The position numbers were made by a program, and so were the translations under genes. From a candidate division KSB1 bacterium (GTDB lineage Bacteria > Zhuqueibacterota > Zhuqueibacteria > Residuimicrobiales > Krinioviventaceae), in assembly GCA_034505495.1 (NCBI GenBank), contig JAPDQV010000029.1:10743-48309 (forward strand): a stretch of 37,567 bases of DNA. Direction: 5' to 3'. Under the pieces are notes generated by a model. It was not told where the DNA came from. It was given only the letters and a program-made list of their open reading frames with translations, and did not search any database. Positions 22,689-30,698 of this stretch are shown here, piece after piece. The first letter of the stretch is position 1, and each line of letters starts with the position of its first letter.

Positions 22689-23036
22689 CTTTCGCCTCAC
22701 GAGTTAAATAACCGATTGGGTCTTTTCAAATATTGTACCAACAAGCCAGATCCGGCGGCGAATGAATCAAAGCGGAGTTGTCTATTAAGCACCATAAGGC
22801 TCTATTATTAATTTAAAAACAGTTATTAATTATACTAAAAACAAAAGTCCAAAAATGTTTTTCTTTAACGCTGCTGTTGTTTCCTTTACTACTCAAGTAT
22901 TTGGATTGGATGTGTCAATATCGTCAAAAATACAAGCGCCGTTCGCTAGCAAGTCCGATGAAATTCAGGATGATAAAAGTTGTAACACCAGAGAGCCAAC
23001 TTCTCTTCGCAATGCCTCACCATGATGCTTCCTATT
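22689..23036 (-). promoter_or_regulatory. 348-base AT-rich leader with perfect -10 hexamer
   Basis: No open frame of interest. On the minus strand a perfect TATAAT lies at 22829-22834, but the hexamer 17 bases upstream (CATTTT) is a poor -35. The nine-base direct repeat TTATTAATT occurs at 22805-22813 and 22823-22831, 18 bases apart, next to this box. A TTGACA also occurs on the minus strand near 22915, without a matching -10. No convincing terminator hairpin follows the upstream GT4 stop. This is probably the promoter region of the hydrolase-like gene, giving a long 5' leader. Confidence 0.35.
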
Positions 23037-24242
23037 TCACTCTGATGGGCTGAAAGAGGACAGACGGCGCCTAAGGAATCGATCTAATTCCGCAGAACGA
23101 ACATCCCATGTATGTGCCCGCATAAAAGTTTCTCTTGCCTGTTTTCCTAAACGTGTCCGCAGAGCTTCATCGCGGCTGAGCGTCGAAATATGATGGTAAA
23201 ACTCTAAAAAGTCTCCCGGCGCATATAAAAGAGCATTGACTTTATGCTGCAAAACTTCGCCTATTTGTCCAAGCCTGGGCGCTACGATTGCCTTTCCTGC
23301 CGCCATGTAATCGAATATTTTTACCGGCGAAAAATAGAACAAAGGCATTGGCGGATAGGGGGCTACGGCTATTGAAAACAAGCTGATATATCGTCCGACC
23401 AGCTCATAGGGTACGGTGCGTACGAAAACTATTCGCTCTCTGAGCAGGGAAGGGAAGGAATCAATAAAATCTTTTTGCGCACCTCCGCCGCCGACGAACA
23501 TCAGTTTGACATGCGGCTGTTTGCAAAGCAGCTCGACAAGCAGGTCTCTTACCTCCTGCAGCCCGTGCCACTTGTGCATACTGCCTAAAAATCCAATAAT
23601 TACATCACGGTTGTGTAAATTTAGCTCGCGTTGTATGGCTTCTGTTTCTGATTTGCTCGTCTGTTCAACAGGATCGGCGCCGTTTGGAATGACGACTATA
23701 TTCGTTTTCCATCGGCCGTGGGTCTGCTCATAATAAATCCGCGAGATATTAGATTGGGTAAACACTCCATCGGCAAAGCGAAGCATCATTCTCTCGCAGA
23801 ATAATAAAGGTCGTTTCCATAGATGCGGGCCGCCGTGGTAATGTATCCATTCGTAGGAACAGGCGCCGTCTGCTTCGACAATCAAAGGAATTTTAAAGAG
23901 GCGTGCAACTCCCAATGAGGAAATTCGAAAAGCATCCAATCGCACGATTAGAAGCTTTGGTTTGATTTGACGGGCGAGGCGGCATTCTTTAAAGAAATCA
24001 ATTAGATTGAAAACAATCTCCTTAGGGGTAAAAAGAAATCGTCGTAACAAAGAATAGAAAGGAATGGTTCGGCGTCTCAGTTCTCTTGAAGGCTCATTCC
24101 GGCCGTCACGGCGCCAGGCAAAAGTAACTTTCCAACCGTGTTTTTCAAGGCCGCCCAGCAATTTCAAAGCTTTGATGGTGGATCCGATAGAGCTGCCGTA
24201 AAGATCATTCATGTAATTAAAATAGAGGATCCTTTTCATCAT
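23037..24242 (-). CDS. glycosyltransferase family 4 (GT-B)
   Basis: About 401 residues. The start is placed at ATG 24242 (or the adjacent ATG 24239, giving MKRILYFNYMNDLYGSS); a TTG at 24266 would overlap the methyltransferase gene by 19 bases and has no ribosome-binding site. The N-terminal half is diverged. The donor half has 'IGFLGSMHKWHGLQEV', 'LMFVGGGG' and 'FSPVKIFDYMAAGKAIVAP', the last equivalent to the E-x7-E region with aspartate replacing the first glutamate. No membrane segment. It is the last gene of the large polysaccharide operon, followed by the 348-base gap. Specificity unknown. Confidence 0.85.
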   Translation of the reverse strand: MMKRILYFNYMNDLYGSSIGSTIKALKLLGGLEKHGWKVTFAWRRDGRNEPSRELRRRTIPFYSLLRRFLFTPKEIVFNLIDFFKECRLARQIKPKLLIVRLDAFRISSLGVARLFKIPLIVEADGACSYEWIHYHGGPHLWKRPLLFCERMMLRFADGVFTQSNISRIYYEQTHGRWKTNIVVIPNGADPVEQTSKSETEAIQRELNLHNRDVIIGFLGSMHKWHGLQEVRDLLVELLCKQPHVKLMFVGGGGAQKDFIDSFPSLLRERIVFVRTVPYELVGRYISLFSIAVAPYPPMPLFYFSPVKIFDYMAAGKAIVAPRLGQIGEVLQHKVNALLYAPGDFLEFYHHISTLSRDEALRTRLGKQARETFMRAHTWDVRSAELDRFLRRRLSSFSPSE

Positions 24243-24247
24243 TGGGG

Positions 24248-25021
24248 TTAGAGCTCCATCTTCCAAAAGGTGTGCAGGCTAAGAAAGGGAAATAGCACTG
24301 TAAAAAGGTTTTGCAGGGGAGAAAACACTCGACAAATAGCATTGGCTAAGCGCATCGGCATATGCGGATGCCAAATCCAGGGGAATATTCCCATCAGGAA
24401 TTCCTCGCTATAGCCGACAAATTCGCAACGTCGAAAACCGGCTGCGTAAAAGATTTCTTTAATTCTTTTAGGCGTAATGAACTGTTCCAACTCTTGACGT
24501 TTCCAAAAATCGAACGGTGCCCAACCGTTCGGTTCGCTTTGTCCGCTTTCCTCGAAATATCGTTTCAACAGGCCGGCTGTGTTCGAATAATTGGGAATAG
24601 ATAAAAACAAATATCCGCCATCTTGCAGCACTCGCCGAAACTCTTTGGCTGCTTTCGGCATGTCAGGATAATGTTCAAAGCTGTCAAGGCAGAGGATAAA
24701 ATCAACTGAACCAGAACGAATCGGCAAAAAATGCCCGTCGCTTTGAACAAAGCAGGCGTTCTCTTTTTTGATTTCAAAAACCGTTTTCTGTATAACGAGA
24801 TCCAAACCGATATACGTTCCGTTTTCGAATATCGTCGACAACAATCCGCGTCCGCACCCCACATCGAGAATAATGCCGCTTTGCTCGTGGGGGATATTGA
24901 GCTGATGAAAGACCTTTCGCAAGAGATCGGTCTTAACCTGATTGTACTGGGTAATGAAAGGTGAGCTGACCAATGAGGCCTGCTCTTGATAAAATCGTTG
25001 AATCTGCTTTTGTTGAGTCAT
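24248..25021 (-). CDS. class I SAM-dependent methyltransferase
   Basis: 257 residues with the SAM-binding Rossmann motif I 'GIILDVGCGRGLLSTIF' near residue 50. Later motifs are 'YIGLDLV', 'VDFILCLDSFEHYPDMPKAAKEFRRVLQDGGYLFLSIPN', matching motifs of the Methyltransf_11/UbiE-like group. The acceptor is unknown; in a polysaccharide operon it is likely a sugar hydroxyl, or a lipid-linked glycan terminus that sets chain length. Two bases separate it from the flippase gene upstream, so the two are translationally close. Confidence 0.87.
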   Translation of the reverse strand: MTQQKQIQRFYQEQASLVSSPFITQYNQVKTDLLRKVFHQLNIPHEQSGIILDVGCGRGLLSTIFENGTYIGLDLVIQKTVFEIKKENACFVQSDGHFLPIRSGSVDFILCLDSFEHYPDMPKAAKEFRRVLQDGGYLFLSIPNYSNTAGLLKRYFEESGQSEPNGWAPFDFWKRQELEQFITPKRIKEIFYAAGFRRCEFVGYSEEFLMGIFPWIWHPHMPMRLANAICRVFSPLQNLFTVLFPFLSLHTFWKMEL

Positions 25022-25023
25022 GT

Positions 25024-26463
25024 TTATTCTTTTTGATTACTTTTTCTAATGAAAAACAGCAGACTCTTCCAGCCCATCGCGCCGGTGATCTGTACAATGA
25101 CCAGAAAAGTCAATGCACACGCCGCCATAGCCGGTAAAGCTGAAAGATGATGCGGATAAAGCAGCCTGCCGAGGCCATACATTATACAGGAAGCGACCGC
25201 TATTTTTAGGACGTAAAAAGCCAACTGCCTATAGATGAGCCGATAATCCAGCAGATAGAAGAAAGCATAAAAAAGAGCTGCAAGAAAAATGAGCCATTCG
25301 GTGATGACCGTCGCGGCCGAGGCACCCAGCGCCTGAAAACTGCGAATAAGGAAAAAGTTCATGACCAGATTAGCCGCCAATGCCGCCGTTTGAAAATAGA
25401 CGATCATTTTTTGTTTGCCCGCGGCGCTATACAGGCTGACCATATAGATGTTGGTCATTTGCGCAAAGGCTCCCCAAACCAATATCTTTAAAAAAACAGC
25501 CGCTTCAGTAAAATCTTTACCGAAAATCAAAGTGATAAAGAACTGGGAAAAATGAAAAACGAAAGGAATCATGGGGATTGAAAAAAACAACAAAAACTTT
25601 AAGCCTTCGGCGAACAGCAAAGAGGATCGCTGATTATCCTTGATGTTTTCGGCCAATTGCGGCAGAAAGGCCGTTGCCAAAACTGTGGGGAGAATAGTAG
25701 CCAGGTTTAGGAACTTGAAGCCGGCGGAATACAAGCCGACCTGACTCATCGACGAAAGAGATGAGAGGAGGAGAATCGCAGTGTAATTGTAACATACTGC
25801 TAAAAAAACACTCAAGCCGAACGGCAAACCTCTCGCAAGAAACAGTTTGTTCTGTTTGTAGCGTAGTGAAATTGAAATAGGGAAGAACTTTTGATGCAGC
25901 AACAGCAGACAAAGAATGAATTTGCATATCTCCGCCGCCACGAAAGAGAGGAGAAACGTATGGATTCCAAAACCTTTGACCAACAAAAAGATCCCCAATG
26001 CAACGGAAATTCCTTTGTCAATGACGGTGGCCAAAGTTTCGAATTCCATTTTTTGAAATCCGCGAAAGACGGCAAAAAAGGCATTGGAAAAACCGGCAAA
26101 TATCGCGGAAAAAGTGAAAATCAGCACGGCGTGCACAATCGTACCTTCAAGGTTGCTCAATTTCAAGTAAGACAGGACGATTAAGCCGGCCGGCAACACA
26201 AGAAAAATTTTAGTACCCAATACAGCGGCAAAGAGTTTGGCGGCGATGTTGCGATTCTTGGATACTTCTATCGTCAGAAAAGTGGACAAACCGAGATCGC
26301 TGAACAGGTTGAAGAAAAAACCAAGGATGCCGGCCAGATTATAAATGCCGTATCCGTCGCTTTTAAGGTAGCGTGCAACGAACGGTACCAGGAGGAAAGC
26401 CATGGCCGTATAGAGGATCTGGCTGATGCCGGTAAAACTGATGTTGCGGTAGAGTTGTCTCAT
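25024..26463 (-). CDS. polysaccharide flippase, Wzx-like (MOP superfamily)
   Basis: Integral inner-membrane protein of 479 residues with about 12-14 hydrophobic segments. The N-terminus 'ISFTGISQILYTAMAFLLVPFVARYLKSDGYGIYNLAGILGFFFNLFSDLGLSTFLTIEVSK' is typical of polysaccharide biosynthesis/export flippases. Later 'QALGASAATVITEWLIFLAALFY' matches the conserved C-lobe helix pair. It should move undecaprenyl-diphosphate-linked oligosaccharide to the periplasmic side. Its ATG overlaps the polymerase stop by four bases. A second flippase lies at 33420-34907. Confidence 0.9.
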   Translation of the reverse strand: MRQLYRNISFTGISQILYTAMAFLLVPFVARYLKSDGYGIYNLAGILGFFFNLFSDLGLSTFLTIEVSKNRNIAAKLFAAVLGTKIFLVLPAGLIVLSYLKLSNLEGTIVHAVLIFTFSAIFAGFSNAFFAVFRGFQKMEFETLATVIDKGISVALGIFLLVKGFGIHTFLLSFVAAEICKFILCLLLLHQKFFPISISLRYKQNKLFLARGLPFGLSVFLAVCYNYTAILLLSSLSSMSQVGLYSAGFKFLNLATILPTVLATAFLPQLAENIKDNQRSSLLFAEGLKFLLFFSIPMIPFVFHFSQFFITLIFGKDFTEAAVFLKILVWGAFAQMTNIYMVSLYSAAGKQKMIVYFQTAALAANLVMNFFLIRSFQALGASAATVITEWLIFLAALFYAFFYLLDYRLIYRQLAFYVLKIAVASCIMYGLGRLLYPHHLSALPAMAACALTFLVIVQITGAMGWKSLLFFIRKSNQKE

Positions 26464-27764
26464 AGAAAGCGGCTATGAGGTAAAAAAGCGGAAGAGCGAT
26501 TTCCAACAGCAGCTTGGGGATACTTTTTGTTTCGGAGGATCTTTTGCTCGACGACCTGGAGACCGATCGCCATGCCGATCAACCGCCAATGCTGGAGCAT
26601 AACTTCCAATAGGCGATAATCTGGTGCAGCGAAATGGTAGATGAGAATCCCCAAAAGTCCGCAAAGGACGGCGAATCCTATATTGTATACATACCAGTCA
26701 TTAGAGCGCAGGAGTTTGAAGGCTTGAACAAGGGCAATTATATTAATAATGATAAAGATGAGGGCTGCCGGTATACCCTGTTCTGCCGCAATCAACAAGT
26801 ATGCATTGTGAACGATGCGCAATCCTTGTATTTCTTCATCGGCATTGTAGCGATAATTGTCCAATCCGACACCGATTAAAGGATTTTCCCGAATGATCCT
26901 CAAAGCGTCACGCGCCAAACCGAGGCGGCTGTGCTTTTTTTCACCGACCAGACTCTCCTGATAATCGTCCATACGGGCCGAAATGACGTCACCGTATTTC
27001 CAGGCCATAATAATAAGAAAAAAGATTCCAGAGACTATAAAGAAGGATTTTTGTCTTCTTGTGAGCTTTTTTTGCTTTAATTCATAAAGAGCCATGAAAG
27101 TCATCGTAAGAACAAATGCTAACCAGGCGGCTCGAGTGTAAGTTGCAAAAAGAGAACCAAGAGCAAGAACGGCGACGATAGTCCATAAATACTTGACAGC
27201 CCTCTTTAAAAACAATGCAAATCGTAAACATAAAGGCAGCAAGGTAATCAGGTAAGCCCCAAATGCGTTAGCAACACCAATCGTCCCATTTACACGCCAA
27301 TCCTTTGTGATCTCGAAAAAGGGTAATTGAATCGGTCCGACTTGCCATTGCCAGAAACCGATAAAACTTTGAAAGGCAAGTCCTGCTAAAAGTCCATTTG
27401 ATAAAAAATAAGCTTCTTTGCTCAAAGAAAGACGGGTCATTATGACATATCCTGCAAGCAGGGACCTAATGAAATGTACCAAACGAAATCGAAATTGTGC
27501 CGGTTCAACCGCTATTAATTCACCCGTTAGAGCAAGGAGTATATAAAGAACAAGAGATATTTTGACGGTTAAAGAAATCCATCTAATTTTCATATTGATC
27601 GTTTGATCCTTCTTGATCAACAGCAAAAGGTAAAGAGGGATATCCATCGGCATGAGCACATCGGCGCCGCGGGCGGTGCCGTCGGACAAAACTCCTAAAA
27701 CGGCAGTTACTCCCTGGTTTATGGACAAAAAAAATCCCAGCAATGCAAAAAGCCATGCGCTCAT
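26460..27764 (-). CDS. O-antigen polymerase/ligase-type membrane protein (Wzy/WaaL)
   Basis: About 434 residues, about 10-12 membrane segments. The large periplasmic loop holds the Wzy_C/WaaL signature: 'YTRAAWLAF', then 'ARDALRIIRENPLIGVGLDNY' and 'RIVHNAYLLIAAEQGIPAALIF'; the histidine of HNAYL is the conserved catalytic-region residue of ligases. It polymerises lipid-linked repeats or ligates chains to an acceptor; sequence alone does not separate the two. ATG 27764 is preferred to the TTG two codons upstream. The Shine-Dalgarno is weak. The 53-base gap before it is the largest inside the operon. This gene is visibly more AT-rich than the PDH operon, as is common for such clusters. Confidence 0.87.
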   Translation of the reverse strand: MSAWLFALLGFFLSINQGVTAVLGVLSDGTARGADVLMPMDIPLYLLLLIKKDQTINMKIRWISLTVKISLVLYILLALTGELIAVEPAQFRFRLVHFIRSLLAGYVIMTRLSLSKEAYFLSNGLLAGLAFQSFIGFWQWQVGPIQLPFFEITKDWRVNGTIGVANAFGAYLITLLPLCLRFALFLKRAVKYLWTIVAVLALGSLFATYTRAAWLAFVLTMTFMALYELKQKKLTRRQKSFFIVSGIFFLIIMAWKYGDVISARMDDYQESLVGEKKHSRLGLARDALRIIRENPLIGVGLDNYRYNADEEIQGLRIVHNAYLLIAAEQGIPAALIFIIINIIALVQAFKLLRSNDWYVYNIGFAVLCGLLGILIYHFAAPDYRLLEVMLQHWRLIGMAIGLQVVEQKILRNKKYPQAAVGNRSSAFLPHSRFL

Positions 27765-27817
27765 AAACAATTCATCTTTTGAAAGCGTTCAGCATCGTCT
27801 TCGTTACAATACAATAG

Positions 27818-29551
27818 TCAACTTTGACCATCTATTGCGGGTTTTCGGCGAAAAAGCATTTCAATACTGACTGCTGCCGAAACAATAATAAAAGCGTCTA
27901 TAGGAATGCGATAGCGCACCTCGGCAAAAAATATTGCATAACCGATATTCAAGGTCAGAATCGGTACCAAAAGAAGTAGTAGCTTGTTGTTTCGTTCTTT
28001 ATAAAGAATAATCAAGCCGATGAACCCGAACATCAGTAACGGCAAAAAGGAAATAAAGCTTATTATCTGCTGAAATCGACTCGGCGTAACTGAAACGGAA
28101 CTAATTCTACTAATCACCGGCGACCAGAAGCGTAGAAATTCAATGAAAAAATGACGGGTAAAAAAGCGAATCGGTTCCTTCGCCAGAATTTTTGAAAGCG
28201 TCATCGGCTGCTCAAGACGCCTTAAATCGATTACTTTTATCGCCCTTTCCGGTCTTCCGCTTCTGATTTTCCATAAATAAGCCGCTTTATGAGGATGCAG
28301 CCAAATCATGTAACCGTTTGCCGCATGGGAAGGCGAGTCCAAACCAATCAAAAAAGCCAATCTTTGCATGTTTTGCGGCGAGATGTTTTGTGGATAATTC
28401 AAAGTCAGCCTAGTATATTTTTCCGGTCGCCGCATGACTGCCGCATAATTCCACCCTTTTGGAGTTTCAGTCAGTCTTATGCTGTCACCATTGATATTGA
28501 TCTCAGGGGCAAATACCGCAAGGTCTGTAAGATTTGTTTGTGTAACCCCATCACTGAAAACCGGTGATGGAAAATGCAAAGTCGAACCGCCGTATAGGAT
28601 TATTCCCCAATAGGAGCTGTCCGGCCATCGCCATTGCGGATCGACGACCTTCAAGGCGCCCAGCCGTTGACCGTCCAAAAAGTAGGTGAATACCGCGGCG
28701 CTCTCCGGAGATGCGATCTCGACCATAAAGCTTTTGCCGACAAAAACGGGCTTCTTCATGGCATCTTCGTAGCGTAATTGCAGGTCTAACTCTTCGAACA
28801 CCCTTGTTTCCGCCAAACAGGCGCGGCCGGGGGAAAGAACGCCGAATGTCCGCCAATTGCGGATCGTCCAGGGAGCGAGGATGGCTAGAGAAATCAATGC
28901 ACTTACTGCCAATGCGGCTACGGCACGCCGCCGATCCTTACGCCAAAAGTAAATCAACCATAGACCATATAAAACTAGAGCCGGTGCGATGACGGGAATG
29001 GTAGCAACGCCTAATGATAGGGTCGCGAAAGCCGCAGCAACCCAACCCAAAGATCGTTTTCTTGCATGTAAAATAAAGAAATAAACCGAAGCCGCCAGCA
29101 ATACGGAAAAAAGCAGCGTACTATATAACAGGCCGGTGATATAAATGAAAAATGGATAGACGGCGGCGATGCCGGCTGCCCAAAGAGCCGCCTCCCGCTT
29201 TATTTCCTTGGTGATTTTATACACCAGCCAAACGAGCAGCAAAGACAAAATAGTCTGAAACAATCTCACGCTGAGATACTTTTGTCCCAAGACAGCGTAG
29301 GCGCTGGCCATGAACAGCGGATAGACGGGTTCGAGGCAATATTGGTCGAATCGATCATAATAATGCAGGCTCTTGCCGAAACCGTTTCCGGCCAACAGAG
29401 ATTTTGCCGCACTGTCGTAATGGATTGTATCATAAAATTCGTACTTTTCTTCCAAAGAAAAAACATAAAGCAACCTGACTGCCGCAGCGGCAAAAAGAAT
29501 CACTCTAAAATCGATCCCAGAATAAAAAGTGAGTTTACTCTTTAGTTTCAC
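27818..29551 (-). CDS. GT39-type membrane glycosyltransferase with soluble insertion
   Basis: 577 residues. The N-terminal part (1-235) has multiple membrane helices of the ArnT/PMT (GT-C) type. A likely catalytic aspartate lies in the first periplasmic loop (D41 or D46, 'YDTIHYDSAAKSLLAG'), and 'GLLYSTLLFSVLLAASVYFFIL' is a typical family helix. After 'APWTIRNWRTFGVLSPG' comes a non-membrane stretch of about 200 residues (about 245-445) rich in beta-type segments. Then 'FFIEFLRFWSP' and three or so further helices follow. The insertion is unusual for the family. The GTG start overlaps the DUF2304 stop (GTGA). It probably transfers a sugar from polyprenyl phosphate on the periplasmic side. 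Confidence 0.85.
   Translation of the reverse strand: MKLKSKLTFYSGIDFRVILFAAAAVRLLYVFSLEEKYEFYDTIHYDSAAKSLLAGNGFGKSLHYYDRFDQYCLEPVYPLFMASAYAVLGQKYLSVRLFQTILSLLLVWLVYKITKEIKREAALWAAGIAAVYPFFIYITGLLYSTLLFSVLLAASVYFFILHARKRSLGWVAAAFATLSLGVATIPVIAPALVLYGLWLIYFWRKDRRRAVAALAVSALISLAILAPWTIRNWRTFGVLSPGRACLAETRVFEELDLQLRYEDAMKKPVFVGKSFMVEIASPESAAVFTYFLDGQRLGALKVVDPQWRWPDSSYWGIILYGGSTLHFPSPVFSDGVTQTNLTDLAVFAPEININGDSIRLTETPKGWNYAAVMRRPEKYTRLTLNYPQNISPQNMQRLAFLIGLDSPSHAANGYMIWLHPHKAAYLWKIRSGRPERAIKVIDLRRLEQPMTLSKILAKEPIRFFTRHFFIEFLRFWSPVISRISSVSVTPSRFQQIISFISFLPLLMFGFIGLIILYKERNNKLLLLLVPILTLNIGYAIFFAEVRYRIPIDAFIIVSAAVSIEMLFRRKPAIDGQS
28217..28819 (-). other. soluble beta-rich domain inside a GT39 enzyme
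   Basis: Residues about 245-445 of the GT39 protein. Recognisable stretches include 'SPESAAVFTYFLDGQRLGAL', 'SSYWGIILYGGSTLHFPSP', 'WNYAAVMRRPEKYTRLTLNY' and 'AANGYMIWLHPHKAAYLWKI'. Alternating polar/hydrophobic segments and 'WxYA...Y.RLTL' patterns suggest a LamG/concanavalin-like or jelly-roll beta-sandwich. I cannot assign a family. It should lie in the periplasm, where the acceptor glycan is. Confidence 0.55.
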
Positions 29552-29949
29552 TTTAGATGCCCTGATGATTCCTTTTGTTCGGACGCCTTTTTCAGTCGTT
29601 CGATTTCCATTTCCAAAATTCCCAGCATTTGTGCTGCCTTGCGGGTCTGCTGGGAAAGCTGCGAAATCTTGATGGAGAAAATGATCAAGACGGCAAAAAT
29701 AAAAACAAACGCATAAAGAGATACTGCCAGGGCACCGAAACGCACACCGCTGAAGCGGGTCAAAAACTTCATCAAAGAGGGTACGATCACGGCTGAAACA
29801 GCAAGCAAAGTGATGCCAATCCAGCCGAGGGCAAAGTTTGCCGTCAGCTTTTTCTTATAAAGGAGAAAAAGCAAAAAGACAATAAAAATTATCCCGATGC
29901 CGCCGACGATAAGCTTGGCACGCAGGGTAACGTCCAGAAATTGATTCAT
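29548..29949 (-). CDS. DUF2304 small membrane protein
   Basis: 133 residues with three hydrophobic segments: 'LIVGGIGIIFIVFLLFLLY', 'FALGWIGITLLAVSAVIVPSLM' and 'LAVSLYAFVFIFAVLIIFSI'. A polar, coiled-coil-like C-terminal tail follows (ILEMEIERLKKASEQK). This matches DUF2304, a small membrane protein commonly encoded beside GT2 polyprenyl-phosphate sugar synthases. Its start overlaps the GT2 stop by four bases (ATGA). Role unproven; association with the GT2 enzyme or movement of the lipid-linked monosaccharide is plausible. Confidence 0.85.
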   Translation of the reverse strand: MNQFLDVTLRAKLIVGGIGIIFIVFLLFLLYKKKLTANFALGWIGITLLAVSAVIVPSLMKFLTRFSGVRFGALAVSLYAFVFIFAVLIIFSIKISQLSQQTRKAAQMLGILEMEIERLKKASEQKESSGHLK

Positions 29950-30698
29950 GGCGTTGCCTCCCCTTTTCGATGCAGGGTCCGCAGCAAAACCACCAAAATA
30001 ATCAACAGATTTTTAAAGGGATAAAGGACCGCTTTCCAGGAGGAATGCATTGATGTCCCATATAATCTCTGATTCATACTTAGAGGGAGTTCTTTAACCT
30101 TGCAACCGGCCTTGATAAGCATGATGAGCGTCTCATACTCCGGATAATCTTGCGGGAAATTTTTTGCCAAATAGCGCAGCGCCCTTTTCCCGTATAGACG
30201 AAAACCGCTTGTAACGTCACGTATCTCGGTTCCGGTAACCAGCCGGATGATTTTCGAAAAAAGAGTGATACCGGCAAATCGCAGCAGACTTTTGCGATAG
30301 CCTCGATCTTCCAGAAAGCGCGAGCCGATCAGCAGATCAACAGGATGCTGCAAAAAATCAGACAGCAGAAGCAAAATGTCTTCGGGGTTATGCTGGCCGT
30401 CTGCGTCGATGGTCAGCAGTAAATCGCTGTCTGAGCGCATAGCATGCATGAATCCGGTATGAACGGCGGCACTGTATCCCAAATTGAACGGATGTGATAT
30501 AACAGTCAAGCCGGCTGCAGCAGCAATTTCAGCCGTTTCATCACCGCTGCCGTCGTTCACGAGTACCATATCTGTCTGAAATCCGCTTTTTTGCACATCC
30601 TTCAGCACTGAAGTGAAACGCGGCAACAGCATTTTCAAGTTTTGCGCTTCGTTAAAAGCCGGGATGATGATGCTGAGTCGTTTTTTTTCTTGGCTCAC
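29946..30698 (-). CDS. GT2 polyprenyl-phosphate sugar synthase (DPM1-like)
   Basis: 250-residue GT-A enzyme: 'LSIIIPAFNEAQNLKMLLPRF' at the N-terminus, 'VLVNDGSGDETAEIAA', and the metal/donor site 'LLTIDADGQHNPEDI', followed by 'GSRFLEDRGYRKSLLRFAGITLFSKIIRLVTG' and 'DVTSGFRLYGKRAL', typical of dolichol-phosphate-mannose synthase-like proteins. It should charge undecaprenyl phosphate with a single sugar, making the donor used by the GT39 enzymes in this operon. The GTG start overlaps the preceding stop (GTGA). Sugar identity unknown. Confidence 0.92.
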   Translation of the reverse strand: MSQEKKRLSIIIPAFNEAQNLKMLLPRFTSVLKDVQKSGFQTDMVLVNDGSGDETAEIAAAAGLTVISHPFNLGYSAAVHTGFMHAMRSDSDLLLTIDADGQHNPEDILLLLSDFLQHPVDLLIGSRFLEDRGYRKSLLRFAGITLFSKIIRLVTGTEIRDVTSGFRLYGKRALRYLAKNFPQDYPEYETLIMLIKAGCKVKELPLSMNQRLYGTSMHSSWKAVLYPFKNLLIILVVLLRTLHRKGEATP

